DNA from: Marivirga aurantiaca
GTDB lineage: Bacteria > Bacteroidota > Bacteroidia > Cytophagales > Cyclobacteriaceae
DNA length: 56,807 nt
Assembly (NCBI RefSeq): GCF_016679925.1
Contig: NZ_JAEQBW010000017.1
Location: 1 to 56,807, forward strand
Direction: 5' to 3'
The notes under the pieces were generated by a model. That model did not search any database. It was given only the letters and a program-made list of their open reading frames with translations, and had not been told where the DNA came from. Positions 46,582 to 56,724 of this stretch are shown here, one piece after another. Both the position numbers and the translations under genes were made by a program. Every line of letters begins with the position of its first letter. Positions within the stretch are counted from its first letter, which is position 1.

Positions 46582-49500
46582 TTAATTGATTACAATTAGC
46601 TTTTTAATCTGCTGTGTTTTTGATTGATCTTCTACAGAACGAAGAAATACACGGATAAAATATAATCCGGGAGCAACTTTTACTCCTTCTTTACCTTTTA
46701 GGTTCCAACTATCTTCTCTTTGTTGGTCCGAAGTTAGGAAAGACTGCTCATGTACTACTTTTCCGTAGGTATCAATAATGTTGTAAATCACTTCAATATC
46801 CTCATTTCTTCTGTTCTGCGAAATTTTAAAATTAGTAAATTCTTTGGCAGGATTAGGATACATAATAAAATTTAAAATTTCCAGTTTCTCATTATCCACC
46901 ACAAAAAACTCAATGGTTTCTTCAGATGAATTATTGAACACATCCTTTGCCTGAACCTTCAGATCGTGCCAACCTCCCTTTAGACCTTTTAAATTATAAA
47001 AAACCTCTCCTTGTTGGTAGGAGTCCAAATCATAATAAAAATAGTCATTTAATTCAACGGGATCATTGTCATCCAGGGTGAAAATTATCCCTTTATCTAA
47101 TCCTCCCTCAGAAATACTAATACCATGCTCATCAAATAATTGGAGTAAAAGGGTGGCATCACTGCCTACTTTATCTTTATTCCTGAAACTATAATCATCC
47201 ATAAAAACAGAAATATCAGGCCCTAAATCATCATTATTATCCATGCTATTGCTCCCTCCAACATAAAAATCATTGTAGAAACCATTCGCGTCTTCATTTC
47301 CTTCATTCGGGCGCGCATACAAACTTAATTTTCCTGCATCTACCTGGTAGTTCATGTTTTTGGGCATGTAAAAAGTAAAGGAAAACTCTCCATTACTAAT
47401 GCTTGCCTGCCCACGATACAATACGCTCTCGAACACATCAAATGCTAATGGTGATGTATTGGGGTCGAATGTTCTTCTTTCTATAGCCTTATCAAATAAT
47501 TCAGCAGTCAGCACCCCGTTGAAATTACTCATTTTCTGGTTTTGATAGGAAAATATTTCACCACTTACTGATATCTTGGACATGCTTTTCAGGGTATCTG
47601 TTTCACCAGCCTCGTTCACAATATTTGTTATCTTTGCCTGATGCATAGGCTCTGCCAAAGTAAGAGCCGGATCGCCCAATAGAATAAAATTTCTATTGTA
47701 GACTCCATCAAGGCCATTGTTTTTAGTATGTCTCACAATATCTCCCAATTTTCTGGGTGCCTTGCCTTCTCTATCAAAAACGCTATTGTAAAAGGCTTCA
47801 TTAAGTTTATAGTTGGAATTGGCAAGCACAGGGCGCGCGGTGGTCAATAAACCTATTGCCCCGGCATCCTTTTTCAAAATCAAATCCTGAGCACCGGAAA
47901 CAATTCTGGGGTTATCATGCCTTCCAAATTCACAAGTAGCCGTTACAAATAGGGGCAGCCTATCCACATTGTTCCATTTGCTTATCATGCTTTTTGTCAA
48001 AATGCCCTCATCTGTCAAGGAGCTTTCAGCTCCATGTCCTATATAATTCACTATTAAGGCTCCTTTCTCTATCATCTCATCAATCGCAGATATCATCTTT
48101 GGTGACCTTTCAGAACTTGCAAAACTTTCTTGTTCAAAAGCACCAAGATAAAGTTTGTTAATATTGAAAAAATTATAATTATCAATTACATACTTTGAAA
48201 GTTGCTCAGAATCAATTTGGTAGGCATTATCATCACCATCATCTGCAATAAAATAGATTTCATTTCTCCATTTTCTTAAAGCATTTGGTTTAGTTTCATA
48301 ATCAATAATTTTCTTAACCACTTGTTGGGCCTCCTGTAATGTTGTGCATGGAATCCTGCCTATACCTATATCTATATCATCAACATTATTGGAGCTCTCT
48401 TCCCATTCACCCTCATGATCCTCCATAAAGCCAAAAAAATCATCTGAAGAATAGGTAAACACAGGATGCAGGGAATTCCGGGATTGGTAAATGGGGATAA
48501 AATTAGTATTGTTGTCAATTCTGTCCTTATAATCATAAGATCCGGCTCCCATCATTAAAACATATTTTAGTTGGCCGCCTTGCTTATCATATAAATATTT
48601 AATGTAATTCCTCATAGCAGATACATCTCTCCTACCAGAACCGAACTCGTTAAAAATAGCCTCTGTAGTTGTAATTTCCACCTCAAAATTATTATACGCC
48701 CTTCTATGTCGGGCCAATTCCTCGGCAGCAGATTTAAATATGGAAGTAGTTATTATTAAAAAGTCGGGATTGGGATTACTTTTTAAATCCTGAGAGACTA
48801 TTTCCTCAATAAATATAGGGGAAAAAGCATTTTGCTCATTAAATACAATAAATTTTGTTTCTGTATTTGCTGCAGCCTTGTTAAAGGAAAAATCACCTTC
48901 AACATGGTCTACTGATTTCGCATTAATAGGATGAGACACATCCCAAATGTATTGGGAATTCACCCCCTCAATTGAGATATTATAAGAACCTATGGCTTGA
49001 AACTCTCTGTTTCTTAAAATAATTTGCTCATTATTATACTTCAACTTCAGAGGAACCGTCATAAATAAATTATCAAGTCTGCCCTCTGATTTGTCAGCAC
49101 CCGAACCTTGGTGTACAAGTTCAACAACTATATCATTGCCCGCCAAAAGAGAAGTGCTGATAGTAGAGTTTTCCGACACTATTGATCCTTTAAGACCATA
49201 CGCAGAATTATTAATAGTTGGCAATTGTACATCTGCTAAATCAAAATTATTAAGAGATATTTTTAAACTTGCAGCGCTATAGGTTTGCGCCATATAGGTA
49301 GTTCTTAAATGAACAGGCTTATTGGTAGCTAATTCATTAGAGATATTAAAAGTGAAATCCCTGGTTTTAGTAGTGGCAAAAGATTCCCCAAACCACTCTC
49401 TTCCTGAGTTTTCTATATTGGCTTCATCGAGTTCATGAACAAATGTTCTTTCAAACCAATCGATAGTAGTTGCCCCATTGATGAGTTGGCTAGTAGCCAA

Positions 49501-49953
49501 GGTTTCCAATTGTTTGCTCTGAGTATCGACATTAAAATCAATAAAAAAATATAATGAATCAGCATATAGGTTATTGGAATACTCATAAGTTTCTGAGTCA
49601 AAATCATAACGAGTATTTTGAATAGCATCTGAATAAAAAAACACCAATTCCCCCGCATCAAATGTATTGTTTTGATTGGCTTCTACCTGTACTGATAGTG
49701 GTTGTGGATCAATAGGATAATCAATAGCATTGGCTTGTGGAATGGTGCCACCTGGCATACCGTATATCTGAATTTTATTAGGGTTTACTTTGGTCGGGTC
49801 CAGAGAAATTGCTGTTAAAAAGTCCCTGTCAATTTTATAGACACCTTCTTGTGTGGTAGCAATCTTTACTAAACCAGCTTTCTTCAAGACTGATTGAGCA
49901 TTAGTTTTAATACTGATTGTCAATAGAAATATAAAAAGGAGCCTGTAATTCAT
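46582..49953 (-). CDS. porU: T9SS C-terminal signal peptidase / sortase PorU
   Basis: A 1123-residue surface protease of the gingipain-like C25 family. The catalytic histidine H640 is in NYIGHGAES and the catalytic cysteine C674 is in TATCEFGRHD. A signal peptide occupies residues 1-19. The end (about 1030-1123, from MYPNPAKEFTNFKISQN) is itself a type A sorting-like domain. PorU cuts off C-terminal sorting domains of T9SS cargo and attaches them to the cell surface. It is followed by porV and preceded by pssA (47 bases), all in one direction, so an operon is likely. Confidence 0.95.
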   Translation of the reverse strand: MNYRLLFIFLLTISIKTNAQSVLKKAGLVKIATTQEGVYKIDRDFLTAISLDPTKVNPNKIQIYGMPGGTIPQANAIDYPIDPQPLSVQVEANQNNTFDAGELVFFYSDAIQNTRYDFDSETYEYSNNLYADSLYFFIDFNVDTQSKQLETLATSQLINGATTIDWFERTFVHELDEANIENSGREWFGESFATTKTRDFTFNISNELATNKPVHLRTTYMAQTYSAASLKISLNNFDLADVQLPTINNSAYGLKGSIVSENSTISTSLLAGNDIVVELVHQGSGADKSEGRLDNLFMTVPLKLKYNNEQIILRNREFQAIGSYNISIEGVNSQYIWDVSHPINAKSVDHVEGDFSFNKAAANTETKFIVFNEQNAFSPIFIEEIVSQDLKSNPNPDFLIITTSIFKSAAEELARHRRAYNNFEVEITTTEAIFNEFGSGRRDVSAMRNYIKYLYDKQGGQLKYVLMMGAGSYDYKDRIDNNTNFIPIYQSRNSLHPVFTYSSDDFFGFMEDHEGEWEESSNNVDDIDIGIGRIPCTTLQEAQQVVKKIIDYETKPNALRKWRNEIYFIADDGDDNAYQIDSEQLSKYVIDNYNFFNINKLYLGAFEQESFASSERSPKMISAIDEMIEKGALIVNYIGHGAESSLTDEGILTKSMISKWNNVDRLPLFVTATCEFGRHDNPRIVSGAQDLILKKDAGAIGLLTTARPVLANSNYKLNEAFYNSVFDREGKAPRKLGDIVRHTKNNGLDGVYNRNFILLGDPALTLAEPMHQAKITNIVNEAGETDTLKSMSKISVSGEIFSYQNQKMSNFNGVLTAELFDKAIERRTFDPNTSPLAFDVFESVLYRGQASISNGEFSFTFYMPKNMNYQVDAGKLSLYARPNEGNEDANGFYNDFYVGGSNSMDNNDDLGPDISVFMDDYSFRNKDKVGSDATLLLQLFDEHGISISEGGLDKGIIFTLDDNDPVELNDYFYYDLDSYQQGEVFYNLKGLKGGWHDLKVQAKDVFNNSSEETIEFFVVDNEKLEILNFIMYPNPAKEFTNFKISQNRRNEDIEVIYNIIDTYGKVVHEQSFLTSDQQREDSWNLKGKEGVKVAPGLYFIRVFLRSVEDQSKTQQIKKLIVIN

Positions 49954-50000
49954 TGAAACACTGTAGCTAATATGATTTACTTAACACATTTAATGCGCAT

Positions 50001-50684
50001 TTAATTTCTCCGGATGCTAAAGTACTGAATAGCAGACATAAAAATATAGAGCAGTATAACGATAGGAACACCTGAAAATTGAAAAACACCTATGATTATT
50101 AAAGAAAATACTATTATCAAATATCTGAATACATTTTCTTCCCATTTTAAACTCTTAAACTTTAAGGCAATCATAGGAAGTTCTACTACCAGCAAAACGG
50201 AAAAAAGGAATGTTATCACCAATAAACCTTCATTGGTGAAAATAAAAGCCAGTTCAGAATACTCTCTTAAAAACACCAAAAAGCATATAAATAATGCATT
50301 GGCAGGAGTTGGTAAACCTAAGAACTGGTCTCCCTGCCGTGTATCAATATTGAATTTTGCCAATCTGAAGGCTGAACAAACAGCCATAAAGAAAGCCAAA
50401 AAGCTCAACCATCCTGCCTCATTGTTTTGTAGATATTGGAAAACAATAAAAGATGGAAGCACTCCAAAAGTCACCATGTCTGCCAATGAATCCAATTGTT
50501 TCCCAATTTCAGAATGTACTTTGAGCAGTCTTGCCATCATACCATCAAGAAAATCAAATACAGCGGCCAAAGCTACAAAGTAGGCTGCAAAAACAAAGTT
50601 GGACTGAAGGGCGAAATATATCCCTATACAACCCGACACTAAATTGGCTGCGGTAATGAAATTAGGTATGTTTTTTTTGATCAT
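50001..50684 (-). CDS. pssA: CDP-diacylglycerol-serine O-phosphatidyltransferase
   Basis: A 227-residue membrane enzyme of phosphatidylserine synthesis. It has six to seven membrane helices and the CDP-alcohol phosphotransferase motif in DFLDGMMARLLKVHSEIGKQ followed by LDSLAD (D-x2-DG-x2-AR-x8-G-x3-D-x3-D). The N-terminus FITAANLVSGCIGIYFA is typical. It lies 24 bases after the MBL hydrolase gene and 47 bases before porU, in one direction. Confidence 0.93.
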   Translation of the reverse strand: MIKKNIPNFITAANLVSGCIGIYFALQSNFVFAAYFVALAAVFDFLDGMMARLLKVHSEIGKQLDSLADMVTFGVLPSFIVFQYLQNNEAGWLSFLAFFMAVCSAFRLAKFNIDTRQGDQFLGLPTPANALFICFLVFLREYSELAFIFTNEGLLVITFLFSVLLVVELPMIALKFKSLKWEENVFRYLIIVFSLIIIGVFQFSGVPIVILLYIFMSAIQYFSIRRN

Positions 50685-50708
50685 TTCTCTTTTTTGAATC
50701 GAATCAAT

Positions 50709-51353
50709 TTAATGAATAGCGCAAAAGGGATTGGAGTTTTTTTCTTTTGCTAAGGTTGTCTCCGGCCCATGACCACAATATACCACTACATCGTCATGAT
50801 ATTTAAACAACTTTTGCTGAATGCTATGAATTAATGTATCAAAATCCCCCCCCGGTAAATCTGTCCTTCCTATGCTTCCATCAAACAACACATCCCCACC
50901 AATAAAAACTCTTTCTTTTTCATTCATCAGTCCAATATGGCCGGGAGCATGTCCAGGCAAAAATAATACCTCAAAATCAATTTCTCCAATGGAATGTTTA
51001 TCTCCCTCCTTTAAAAATTTATCCGGCCTACTTGGTTTGTAATTCGCAAATCCATATCCCGCAGCGTAAGAAGAAACAGCTTCTAATACAGGCAAATCCT
51101 GTTCATGCATTATTAAAGGCACCTGATAAGTTTCCTTCACAAAAGCATTGCCTAATACATGGTCTATATGACAATGTGTATTGATTAGTTGTGTAACTTT
51201 TAAACCTTCTTGTTTTATGAATGCGACAAGTTCATTTTCCTCATAGCCTTCGTAACATCCCGGGTCAATTATGGCTGCCTCCTTATTGTCATCGTAAACA
51301 ACATAAGTATTTTCCATAAAAGGATTAAAAACAAAACGCTTTATATGTATCAT
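50709..51353 (-). CDS. MBL fold metallo-hydrolase (glyoxalase II-like)
   Basis: A 214-residue beta-lactamase-fold enzyme. Motifs are THCHIDHVLG, PGHAPGHIG, GGDVLFDGSIGRTDL and YCGHGPETTL, all zinc-ligand motifs. It resembles YcbL-like glyoxalase II proteins that hydrolyse thioesters. It is the first gene of the minus-strand cluster ending with the M16 gene and is 65 bases from the divergent FAD oxidoreductase start. Exact substrate unknown. Confidence 0.9.
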   Translation of the reverse strand: MIHIKRFVFNPFMENTYVVYDDNKEAAIIDPGCYEGYEENELVAFIKQEGLKVTQLINTHCHIDHVLGNAFVKETYQVPLIMHEQDLPVLEAVSSYAAGYGFANYKPSRPDKFLKEGDKHSIGEIDFEVLFLPGHAPGHIGLMNEKERVFIGGDVLFDGSIGRTDLPGGDFDTLIHSIQQKLFKYHDDVVVYCGHGPETTLAKEKNSNPFCAIH

Positions 51354-51418
51354 ATCAATTATCTTTCATGCAAATTTGTTGAAATTTATACTGATTGCCT
51401 AAAATATGATTTAATAAT

Positions 51419-52489
51419 ATGATGGTAGATTTTCTTATAGTGGGACATGGGATAGCGGGAATTTGTGTAGCAGAACATTTGGAAAGATATGGAGCTACTT
51501 TTTCAGTTATTAATCATGAAAACACTCATTCCAGCTCAAGAGTGGCAGCAGGCCTCTATAATCCTATTACTGGAAGAAAAATGAAGAAAACATGGCTTGC
51601 TGATGAAATATTCCCTTACCTGGAATCTTTTTATGGCTCCTTGCAAGAAAAACTGAAAACGCCATTTCTCATTAAAAAAAATATTTATCGGCCTTTCACT
51701 TCTATAGAAGAACAAAATGAATGGATAGGGAGCGACCTTGAGATTAGCTCCGGTGGAGTAAACTTTATCCATTCTGTAGCAACTGCTGCTAAATATCAGG
51801 AATTTATTCATGATCCCTATGGAGGAATAATGTTGGCATATTCAGGTTTTCTTGATTTAAATGCGTTGATTGATGCTCATAAAAATTATTTAATTGAAAA
51901 TGGTCGGTACCATGCTGAAAAACTCGATTTTAAGCAGTTAAAAATTTCACATGATTTAGTGGAGTACGGGCCTTACAAAGCCAGAAAAATCATCTTTTGT
52001 GACGGACCGTTGAGTGATAATCCATACTTCAATTGGGTACCTACCGCCCCTGTTAAGGGAGAAATTTTGCACATTGAAACCGAGAAACCATTACCTGAAG
52101 ATGTAATTTTCAATAGAGGCGTATTTATCGTAAAGCACACAAAACATAACTATTACAGAGTAGGTGCTACCTACGAATGGAAAAAACTTGATAACCAACC
52201 CACTGAGAAAGCGAAAAACCATTTAGTAGATAAATTGAATGATTTACTAAAAGTACCTTTTAACATTGTTGACCAGATAGCAGGTGTAAGACCTGCTTCA
52301 AAAGACAGAAGACCCTTAATTGGGAACCACCCGGTTCAAAATAACGTTTTCCTTTTTAATGGATTAGGCACAAAAGGAGTGTCATTAGCTCCTTATTTTG
52401 CTAATGATTTATGTTTATTTATATTAAAAAATAAAAATTTAAAAGAAGAGGTAAACATTAGTCGTTACAATTCATTACATTCAAGATAA
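51419..52489 (+). CDS. FAD-dependent oxidoreductase (DAO family)
   Basis: A 356-residue flavoprotein. The Rossmann motif is LIVGHGIAGICVAEHLE near residues 6-22, then SSRVAAGLYNPITGRKM. The end has GVRPASKDRRPLIGNHP and NGLGTKGVSLAP, which are the FAD-binding ends of the DAO (glycine/amino acid oxidase-like) family. Substrate unknown. It starts a plus-strand run with the three-part protein ten bases downstream and YicC after that. Confidence 0.88.
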   Translation: MMVDFLIVGHGIAGICVAEHLERYGATFSVINHENTHSSSRVAAGLYNPITGRKMKKTWLADEIFPYLESFYGSLQEKLKTPFLIKKNIYRPFTSIEEQNEWIGSDLEISSGGVNFIHSVATAAKYQEFIHDPYGGIMLAYSGFLDLNALIDAHKNYLIENGRYHAEKLDFKQLKISHDLVEYGPYKARKIIFCDGPLSDNPYFNWVPTAPVKGEILHIETEKPLPEDVIFNRGVFIVKHTKHNYYRVGATYEWKKLDNQPTEKAKNHLVDKLNDLLKVPFNIVDQIAGVRPASKDRRPLIGNHPVQNNVFLFNGLGTKGVSLAPYFANDLCLFILKNKNLKEEVNISRYNSLHSR

Positions 52490-52499
52490 TGTTTTTTTT

Positions 52500-55400
52500 A
52501 TGTTGAAAAATATTTACCCATATATCTGTTTTCTAATATTATATATTGTGCTTGCCTCTCCAAAAGAGGCAATGGCACAGAATAATGATGAGATTTTCGG
52601 CAAAAGCAGGATACAATACAGATCATTTGATTGGAGGTTTTATAGCACCCCCCATTTTGATGTATATTATTATCAGGGAGGGCAAAAACTAGCCAAACAT
52701 GTAGCTGAGTACATTGAAGAAGAATACAACAGGATTACCGATATAATGGGATATGCCCCTTACATCAAAACCAAAGTTTTCATATATAACAGCAATATAG
52801 ATCTTACACAAAGCAATGTGGGTATCAAAGAAGCTACCTTTGACATAGGTGGACAAACCAATTTTTTAAAAACACATGTTGAGCTAGCCTTTGAAGGATC
52901 AATTACCGAGTTCGAAGAAAACCTTGTCTACAAAGTTTCTAAGCTTTTCATTGACGACATGCTGTTTGGAGGTTTGATCTCAGAAGTTTTTCAATCCACT
53001 TATTTATTTACTGTCCCTGATTGGTTTGTGGAAGGTATTGCTGCTTACATTGCCTATGGTTGGAATGCTGAAATGGACGATTTTGCAAGAGATTTCTTAA
53101 TGAATAACAGTACAGCAAAGATTAAAAGATTATCAGGCAAGGAGGCTAGATTAGCCGGTCAAGCAATCTGGAACTTTACCTCAGAGAAATACGGAAGGAT
53201 CAATATTTCCAATATTCTTAACCTCACGCGTATCATAAGAAACGAAGAAAGAAGTATTCCTAATACGCTTGGATTACCTTATAAAGCCTTTTTAAACGAA
53301 TTTCGTTTTTTCTATATCAACAATATAAGTGATCAGGAAAAAATGGAACCCATTCAAAAGAATCAGCTTTCAAAACCCTGGAAGAAGAATTTATTGTACA
53401 AACCCACTTTTAGTCCTGATGGCAATTGGCTCGCATATTCAATTAATGATAATGGGAAATTTAAAGTGAGGTTAAGAAATCTTAATTCGGGGAAAGAAAA
53501 AACCATACTTAAAGGAGGAATTAAAAGACTGGATAACAAATTCTATGAAAATATACCTGTAATGGATTGGGGGGATAGTGCAACTTTAGGAATAGTTACT
53601 CATGAAAGAGGAGTCAATTTACTAAAATTATATAATCCTTATTCCAAAGATTTACAAACCCGGGATCTAAGAAAATTTGATCAGGTCAACCAAATGGATA
53701 TTTATCCTAATGGTAAAACGGCTGTAATAAGTGCTAATATAAATGGTCAGTCCGATTTATATTTAGTAAGCACAGGCAGGCCTAACATCAGAAGATTGAC
53801 CAATGATGTTTTTGACGATTTACATCCGGCATTTATTCCTGACACAAAAAGAATAATATTTTCCTCTAATAGATCCATTGATTCCCTTTCAATCAAATAT
53901 GGTTACGAAAGGATTTCTGAAAATTTCAATCTTTTCGAATATGACATCGATCATACAAAAGACACAGTCAAAAGACTTACAAATGATTTTGGCATAAATA
54001 CTCAAGTGAAAATTACCGACTCCTCCAACTATTATTTCCTAAGTGATAAATCAGGTATATTTAACCTATACCAGTACAATACTAACAAAAAAGTTATTGA
54101 TCAAGTCACCTCATTTAATTCTAGTATTCAATCATTTGACATATTACCAAAAGAAGATAAGTTTAGTTTTGTTTTAAATAAAGGAAAAGGAGAGTCTTTG
54201 TATTATTATAAAGATTTTGAACCCACAGAAGCTCGCTTCCTTCCCTCTACATTAAGAAAGCAAGTGGAGTTAAGCAGAAGATTGGCAGAGTCACAAAAGA
54301 ACAAACAAAGTACTAAGCCACTCAATAATGATTCAAGATTTTCAAATGACTCTATAACTAGCAAAGAATTAAACCCCAAGGATAGCAGTGAAATTGCAGG
54401 TAGATTAAATGCTGATGATTTTAATTTTGAAGGCAGTGCTTTCAACCCCAGACCTAAAGAAAGTTCATTATTAAAAAACCTTAACAAGCTGAGGAAAAGA
54501 TCAAGTCTGAATGGCCCATATGAATATAGTCCGACTTTCACAGCTGACAATGTAGTGGTTTCATTCCTGATAGATCCTCTCATTGGCTTTGCTCCTTATT
54601 TAGAATATCAAATGAATGATCTGATGGAAAATAATAAGTTCTTCGGAGGAGTAACTGTTTCTTCAAGGGACTTCAAAAGTGGAAAAGTTTTTGGAGAATA
54701 TCAGCATCTTTCAAGGCTATTTGATTATTCTGTTAGGTTTGAAAGAAAAGTCTTGAATTTCATGTTGGAAAACAGGACTGTAGATCAAACCTACTCGCTA
54801 AACTCTTTAACATTTGGGATATCTTATCCATTTTCAACAACATCCAGATTAAGTCTTAAGCCCCATGTTCTATTAAAAAACTTCACTGAATCCAGTGATA
54901 ACATATTGAATAATAGCTCCTCTGCTCCTTTGGCTAAGAATCCTATTCAAAATGATGTTCTTTTTGGAGGGAAAATAGAATATATATATGATAATTCCGA
55001 ACCCAAAGGTTTGAATATCAGAGAAGGCTTAAGAGCGAAAGCCGTTTTCGAAAATTACACATCAGGATTTGGAAAAAATCAATCCTTTTCCAAATTATAT
55101 GTTGATTTTAGAAATTATCAAAAGGTATTTAGAGAAATCACCTTTGCTACTAGATTATATGGAGGAGGCTTCTTTGGCGGAAATTCTCCATATTTCATGC
55201 TAGGTGGGGTAAATAACTGGTTAGGTCAAAACATTAACCGACCGGAAGCAGGTGAAACAACAGCCGATCAGAATCCTTTGGCACTTACTACCACAGAAAA
55301 TCCAACAGATAATTCTAATATACTCTTTCATGAATTTGTAACAGGTCTTAGAGGATTCAGACTAAATGAATTTAGTGGGAAAAATGTAATTCTATTAAGT

Positions 55401-55745
55401 AATGAATTGAGAATACCATTATTTAGGGTGCTAAGTAACGAGGCAATCTCTTCTTCATTCCTCCGAAATTTTCAAATCATTGGATTTTACGATATTGGAA
55501 CAGCCTGGCTTGGCGGCACACCATGGGATGATGACAATAGTATCAACAAACAGATTATTAATAATGGCAACAAAACTTTTAGAGCTGTTATTAGAAATTA
55601 CAAAAACCCCTGGTTATCCAGTGTCGGTATGGGCTTAAGAACTACACTTTTCGGGTATTTTGTACGTATAGATTACGCTTACCCCATAGAAGATTATGTA
55701 TTAAATGAACCGAAATTCCAAATAAGCATCGGTTACGACTTTTAA
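52500..55745 (+). CDS. Peptidase-like / TolB-like propeller / Omp85-like barrel protein
   Basis: A 1081-residue exported protein (signal peptide ending AMAQN). Residues about 30-280 resemble a peptidase MA-like domain (VPDWFVEGIAAYIAYG), but the expected HExxH is replaced by LVYKVSKLFIDDM, so it is probably inactive. Residues about 290-590 hold TolB/PD40 propeller repeats (TFSPDGNWLAYS, PDTKRIIFSSNRS). A linker follows, then a C-terminal outer-membrane barrel with D15/Omp85 traits (GLNIREGLRAKAVFENYTSG, GGVNNWLG, GLRGF) ending in phenylalanine. It may organise outer-membrane assembly, but that is inference. It starts ten bases after the FAD gene and ends seven before yicC. Confidence 0.82.
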   Translation: MLKNIYPYICFLILYIVLASPKEAMAQNNDEIFGKSRIQYRSFDWRFYSTPHFDVYYYQGGQKLAKHVAEYIEEEYNRITDIMGYAPYIKTKVFIYNSNIDLTQSNVGIKEATFDIGGQTNFLKTHVELAFEGSITEFEENLVYKVSKLFIDDMLFGGLISEVFQSTYLFTVPDWFVEGIAAYIAYGWNAEMDDFARDFLMNNSTAKIKRLSGKEARLAGQAIWNFTSEKYGRINISNILNLTRIIRNEERSIPNTLGLPYKAFLNEFRFFYINNISDQEKMEPIQKNQLSKPWKKNLLYKPTFSPDGNWLAYSINDNGKFKVRLRNLNSGKEKTILKGGIKRLDNKFYENIPVMDWGDSATLGIVTHERGVNLLKLYNPYSKDLQTRDLRKFDQVNQMDIYPNGKTAVISANINGQSDLYLVSTGRPNIRRLTNDVFDDLHPAFIPDTKRIIFSSNRSIDSLSIKYGYERISENFNLFEYDIDHTKDTVKRLTNDFGINTQVKITDSSNYYFLSDKSGIFNLYQYNTNKKVIDQVTSFNSSIQSFDILPKEDKFSFVLNKGKGESLYYYKDFEPTEARFLPSTLRKQVELSRRLAESQKNKQSTKPLNNDSRFSNDSITSKELNPKDSSEIAGRLNADDFNFEGSAFNPRPKESSLLKNLNKLRKRSSLNGPYEYSPTFTADNVVVSFLIDPLIGFAPYLEYQMNDLMENNKFFGGVTVSSRDFKSGKVFGEYQHLSRLFDYSVRFERKVLNFMLENRTVDQTYSLNSLTFGISYPFSTTSRLSLKPHVLLKNFTESSDNILNNSSSAPLAKNPIQNDVLFGGKIEYIYDNSEPKGLNIREGLRAKAVFENYTSGFGKNQSFSKLYVDFRNYQKVFREITFATRLYGGGFFGGNSPYFMLGGVNNWLGQNINRPEAGETTADQNPLALTTTENPTDNSNILFHEFVTGLRGFRLNEFSGKNVILLSNELRIPLFRVLSNEAISSSFLRNFQIIGFYDIGTAWLGGTPWDDDNSINKQIINNGNKTFRAVIRNYKNPWLSSVGMGLRTTLFGYFVRIDYAYPIEDYVLNEPKFQISIGYDF

Positions 55746-55752
55746 AAAAATT

Positions 55753-56634
55753 ATGATAAAATCAATGACCGGCTTCGGAAATGCAGAAGCCCAAACAAAT
55801 TCAATAGAAATTGTTGTCGAAATAAAAACCCTTAATTCAAAATTTCTCGATTTAACACTAAGACTCCCTAAACTACTAAATCATAAAGAAATAGAGATTA
55901 GAAATATTATTAGCAACGAATTAGTCAGGGGAAAACTTGCAGTATCAATTCAAATAAATGAAAACAACAGTGCTACCAAAGCGCTTACCATTAATAAAGA
56001 GTTATTTGAAAATAACTTCCAGAATTTAAGTGAGCTGGAAAAAAGCACCAACAGAAAATTCACTGACATCTTAAAAATGGCCTTGGAATCTCCGGATGTA
56101 ATGAGCTACAATGAAGTAAATGCTCTTAGTGAGGAATCATATGAAGATGTCAAAGAAACCATCTTAAAGGCTATACGGGAATGTAATCACTTTAGAACAG
56201 AAGAAGGTATAACTGTAGCTACTATTCTAAAAGATTATATTGTTCAAATAGAAAAAGCACTTGATGTAATCATTTCACTAGAACCACGTAGATTGGTTAA
56301 AATTAAGGAAAAACTTAAAACCAATATAATAGAATTAACAGAATCCGTTAATTTTGATAAAGATAGGCTTGAGCAAGAACTGATCTACTACTCTGAAAAA
56401 CTAGATATCAACGAAGAAATTGAACGTTTAAAAATCCATCTAAACTATTTTCAGGATACAATTTCAAGCGAGGCTACCTCTCATGGCAAGAAACTAGGAT
56501 TTATTACTCAGGAAATGGGAAGAGAGATTAATACCTTGGGCTCCAAGGCAAATGATTCAGATATTCAGGAGAAAGTGATCATTATGAAAGAAGAATTAGA
56601 AAAAATCAAAGAACAAATCTTAAATATACTTTAA
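55753..56634 (+). CDS. YicC/YloC family endoribonuclease
   Basis: A 293-residue protein of the usual length. The family opening MIKSMTGFGNAEAQ and EIKTLNSKFLDLTLRLPK are both present, and the end has DRLEQELIYYSEKLDINEE, HGKKLGFITQEMGREINTLG and NDSDIQ. YicC-type proteins were recently shown to be RNases acting on small RNAs; I rely on memory for that. The start follows the preceding gene by seven bases, so it is probably cotranscribed with it and with the FAD oxidoreductase. Confidence 0.95.
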   Translation: MIKSMTGFGNAEAQTNSIEIVVEIKTLNSKFLDLTLRLPKLLNHKEIEIRNIISNELVRGKLAVSIQINENNSATKALTINKELFENNFQNLSELEKSTNRKFTDILKMALESPDVMSYNEVNALSEESYEDVKETILKAIRECNHFRTEEGITVATILKDYIVQIEKALDVIISLEPRRLVKIKEKLKTNIIELTESVNFDKDRLEQELIYYSEKLDINEEIERLKIHLNYFQDTISSEATSHGKKLGFITQEMGREINTLGSKANDSDIQEKVIIMKEELEKIKEQILNIL

Positions 56635-56724
56635 TAAATTTTCCAGGATTTAAAGTCAACCTTCATAGAGGTAAGTTTAGGGATCAAGCAATAAATCTGG
56701 GGATTTAGGAATGAAGAATTAACT

